Source of the DNA: an uncultured Eubacteriales bacterium
GTDB taxonomy: Bacteria > Bacillota > Clostridia > Oscillospirales > Oscillospiraceae
Direction of reading: 5' to 3'
DNA length: 6,868 nt
NCBI GenBank assembly: GCA_900548795.1
Contig: URLT01000090.1
Span: 1 to 6,868 of the forward strand
A program made the position numbers and the translations under genes. Under the pieces are notes generated by a model. It searched no databases, was not told the DNA's origin, and saw nothing but the letters and a program-made list of their open reading frames with translations. Of this stretch, positions 4,936 through 6,868 are shown one piece after another (within the stretch, counting starts at the first letter, position 1; each line of letters opens with the position of its first letter).

Positions 4936-6170
4936 GCGCCTATCGCAAGCGCTTTGTTCAGTTCACGATGCTGCTCATCGGCATCGTTCTGACTGCGATG
5001 GTCGCCGCCGTGGCCGTGTATCTGGTTCGGGATTATTACAACGGCCTGCGCGTGACCATGGAGCAGGTGGTCGCGCCGCTGCGGGAGCTTCCCCGGCCGC
5101 CGGAGGGCGAAGCGCCGCGCGATGCGCCCGAGCCGGAGGCGCGGAGACGCGAAAAGGATATTCTTGCACTGATCTATGACCCCGAGGACGAGACGTATTC
5201 CGTCCTCTCGTCCGACAACCCCTATTCCGATGCGGAGCTGCGCGCCCTGCTGAGCGACGTCGCCGCGCAGAGCGAGCCGTTCGGCGTCCTGCGCGCGCGG
5301 CATGTGTTTTATTACCGCAGCGAGAGCGCGCCCTATCGGGTCGCCATTGCCTCGACGGCCTATCTGACCCACTCGGTGGTCAACCTCGGGCTGGTGCTGC
5401 TGGCAAGCTGGCTCGGGGCGATGCTGCTGCTGCTTGGCGTGAGCATTCGGCTCTCCGCCATTGCCGCAAGGCCGATGGAGGAGGCGATCCGCCGGGAAAA
5501 GCAGTTTGTGGCCGATGCTTCGCACGACCTGAAAACGCCGCTCTCGGTGATTTTGGCGAACACGGCCATTTTGGCCGAAAGCCCGGAGGCGGATGCGGAG
5601 GGGCGGCGCCGTTGGCTCGAGAGCACGCAGACCGCCGCAAAGCGGATGCAGCGGCTCATCTGCCGGATGCTGACGCTGGCCGAGGCCGAGCGCCCGGAGG
5701 CGGCGCCTGCCATGCAGCCGGTGGAGCTTTGCGGGCTTGCCACGAAGGCGGCGCTGGAGCTGGAGTCCATGGCCTATGAGCGGCACGTCGCGCTGGAAAC
5801 GGAGCTTCCGGCGTCGTGCACGGTGCGCGCAGACCCCGACGAGCTGCTGCGCGTCATCAGCAGCCTGCTCGACAACGCCCTGAAATACGAGCCGGAGGGC
5901 GGACGGGTGCTGCTGTCGCTTGTCCGCGAGCGGCGCAGAGCCAGCCTGACCGTCCGCAATTTTGGGAGCTGCATCCCGGAGGAGGAGCTTCCGCACGTGT
6001 TCGACCGCTTTTACCGGGGCGACAAAAGCCGCGCAGGCGAGGACGGGAGCTTCGGGCTGGGGCTTGCCATTGCCAAAGAGATGACCGAGCGCATGGGCGG
6101 GCGGCTGTCCGCCGAAAGCAGCCCGCAGGAGGGCACATGCTTCCGCCTCAGCCTCGGGCTCGGCAAATAA
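4932..6170 (+). CDS. Membrane sensor histidine kinase
   Basis: A 412-residue partner kinase of the regulator just upstream. Transmembrane segments lie at about 10-32 and 148-173 and enclose an extracytoplasmic sensor of about 115 residues (33-147) that begins with a Pro/Glu-rich stretch (50-72) and matches no sensor domain I recognise. The dimerisation/phosphoacceptor helix has H198 in ASHDLKTPL. The ATPase domain has the N box with N315 (LLDNALKY), an F box FDRFYRGD (357-364) and the G2 box GSFGLGLAI (372-380). The G1 box reads NFGSCIP instead of the usual DxGxGIP; the Asp-to-Asn change occurs in other Firmicute kinases, but loss of the second Gly is less typical. Start ATG at 4932 overlaps the regulator stop. 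The role is to sense an envelope signal and phosphorylate D51 of the regulator. Confidence 0.93.
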   Translation: MSAYRKRFVQFTMLLIGIVLTAMVAAVAVYLVRDYYNGLRVTMEQVVAPLRELPRPPEGEAPRDAPEPEARRREKDILALIYDPEDETYSVLSSDNPYSDAELRALLSDVAAQSEPFGVLRARHVFYYRSESAPYRVAIASTAYLTHSVVNLGLVLLASWLGAMLLLLGVSIRLSAIAARPMEEAIRREKQFVADASHDLKTPLSVILANTAILAESPEADAEGRRRWLESTQTAAKRMQRLICRMLTLAEAERPEAAPAMQPVELCGLATKAALELESMAYERHVALETELPASCTVRADPDELLRVISSLLDNALKYEPEGGRVLLSLVRERRRASLTVRNFGSCIPEEELPHVFDRFYRGDKSRAGEDGSFGLGLAIAKEMTERMGGRLSAESSPQEGTCFRLSLGLGK

Positions 6171-6171
6171 C

Positions 6172-6199
6172 AAAAAAGAGCGCTGCGGCGCTCTTTTTT
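6172..6199. terminator. Bidirectional intrinsic terminator
   Basis: AAAAAAGAGCGC (6172-6183) and GCGCTCTTTTTT (6188-6199) form a perfect 12-bp stem around TGCG, two bases after the kinase stop codon. The T-run is present on both strands. It ends the two-component operon and can also stop leftward read-through from the oxidoreductase gene. Confidence 0.92.
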
Positions 6200-6215
6200 G
6201 CATCGAAAAGCAGAA

Positions 6216-6250
6216 AAAATGGGCTATGGCGTGCTGCCATAGCCCATTTT
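6216..6250 (-). terminator. Intrinsic terminator of the oxidoreductase gene
   Basis: A perfect 15-bp stem (6216-6230 with 6236-6250) closes on a 5-nt loop. It is followed on the minus strand by six T residues (complement of A6214-A6219, the first few also pairing). It lies 10 bp beyond the stop codon of the minus-strand pyruvate:ferredoxin oxidoreductase gene. Confidence 0.9.
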
Positions 6251-6259
6251 CGGGATAAA

Positions 6260-6868
6260 TCAGTCCTTATACAGCTCGACGAGCTTGGTCAGGTGCTCAT
6301 AGCGCTCCTTGGCCGCAGCCTCGTTGCGCTCGAACAGGGTTTCTGCGCGCTCCGGGAACTCACGGGTCAGGCGGTTGTAGCGAGCCTCGTTGAGCAGGAA
6401 CTCACGGTAGCCGTCCTTCGGCGCCTTGGAATCCAGCGTGAACTTGCCGGTCTCCTTGGACGGGTCGAAGCGGAACATGTTCCAGTAGCCGCATTCAACG
6501 GCCTTCTTCATCTCGTCCTGGCAGTGGATCATGCCGCCCTTGATGGAGTGCATCTCGCACGGGGCATAGCCGATGATGAGCGACGGGCCGTGGTAGGCCT
6601 CGGCCTCGGTGATGGCCTTGATGGTCTGCGCGGGGTTGGCGCCCATGGCGACCTGCGCGACGTAGACATAGCCATAGGACATGGCGATCTCTGCCAGAGA
6701 CTTGGCCTTGGTCTCCTTACCGGCAGCCGCGAACTGAGCGACCTGACCGATGTTGGAGGCCTTGGAGGCCTGTCCGCCGGTGTTGGAGTAGACCTCGGTG
6801 TTGAACACGAAGATGTTGACGTCTTCACCGGAGGCGAGAACGTGGTCGACGCCGCCGAAGCCGATGTC
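6260..6868 (-). CDS. nifJ: Pyruvate:ferredoxin oxidoreductase, C-terminal part
   Basis: The last 202 residues of a pyruvate:ferredoxin (flavodoxin) oxidoreductase; the rest (family length about 1,170-1,200 residues) lies beyond the window edge at 6868. The enzyme converts pyruvate and CoA to acetyl-CoA and CO2 and reduces ferredoxin, a central step of anaerobic fermentation in the cytoplasm. The fragment opens inside the thiamine-diphosphate-binding domain, DIGFGGVDHVLASGEDVN, followed by the hallmark TEVYSNTGGQASK. The APC motif about 110 residues before the C-terminus carries the cysteine that in characterised enzymes helps hold the proximal iron-sulfur cluster. The gene is convergent with the two-component operon and has its own terminator. 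It is unlikely to be functionally tied to the rest of the window. The symbol follows common usage; por would serve equally. Confidence 0.95.
   Translation of the reverse strand, partial: DIGFGGVDHVLASGEDVNIFVFNTEVYSNTGGQASKASNIGQVAQFAAAGKETKAKSLAEIAMSYGYVYVAQVAMGANPAQTIKAITEAEAYHGPSLIIGYAPCEMHSIKGGMIHCQDEMKKAVECGYWNMFRFDPSKETGKFTLDSKAPKDGYREFLLNEARYNRLTREFPERAETLFERNEAAAKERYEHLTKLVELYKD

Noticed and set aside
4866..6203. Long minus-strand open frame of 445 codons
   Set aside because: It is antisense to the whole histidine kinase and runs into the terminator. Its composition (rich in H, Q, R, A) is typical of a GC-rich shadow frame.

Overview
The window looks like a piece of chromosome from a GC-rich, obligately anaerobic Gram-positive gut-type Clostridium relative (Oscillospiraceae/Ruminococcaceae-like). 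The evidence is a pyruvate:ferredoxin oxidoreductase, strong AGGAGG-type ribosome sites, Firmicute-style OmpR-family two-component genes, and the gene set VTC-domain protein / DUF4956 membrane protein / Cthe_2159-type carbohydrate-binding lipoprotein. The genus is inference; no rRNA or marker gene is present.

Positions 1-971 hold no convincing gene. They contain two diverged copies of a ~159-bp MITE-like element (83-241 and 487-644) with 19-bp terminal inverted repeats and YTAA flanks. Between them lies a double hairpin ending in a T-run on the minus strand. A 36-bp tandem repeat array (about 755-1042) runs across the stop codon of the next gene.

Positions 972-4115 hold a tightly overlapping minus-strand operon, in transcription order: a VTC-domain (polyphosphate-polymerase-type) protein, a DUF4956 membrane protein, and a lipoprotein with a Cthe_2159-type carbohydrate-binding domain and a repeat-rich, disordered-looking C-terminus. 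Start and stop codons overlap by 8 bp and 4 bp, so translation is probably coupled.

Positions 4116-4260 are a divergent control region. Two near-identical 17-bp sites (TTTCAG-N5-TTTCAG), one pointing each way, each sit just upstream of a -10-like box with no recognisable -35. This is the usual layout of a promoter activated by an OmpR/PhoB-family regulator.

Positions 4261-6170 encode, on the plus strand, that kind of regulator (phosphoacceptor D51) and its membrane histidine kinase (H198), overlapping by ATGA. The simplest reading is that the two-component system controls both itself and the VTC/DUF4956/lipoprotein operon, an envelope or polyphosphate-related system whose function is not established.

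After two back-to-back terminators comes the 3' end of a minus-strand pyruvate:ferredoxin oxidoreductase gene, cut by the window edge. It is an unrelated housekeeping neighbour.
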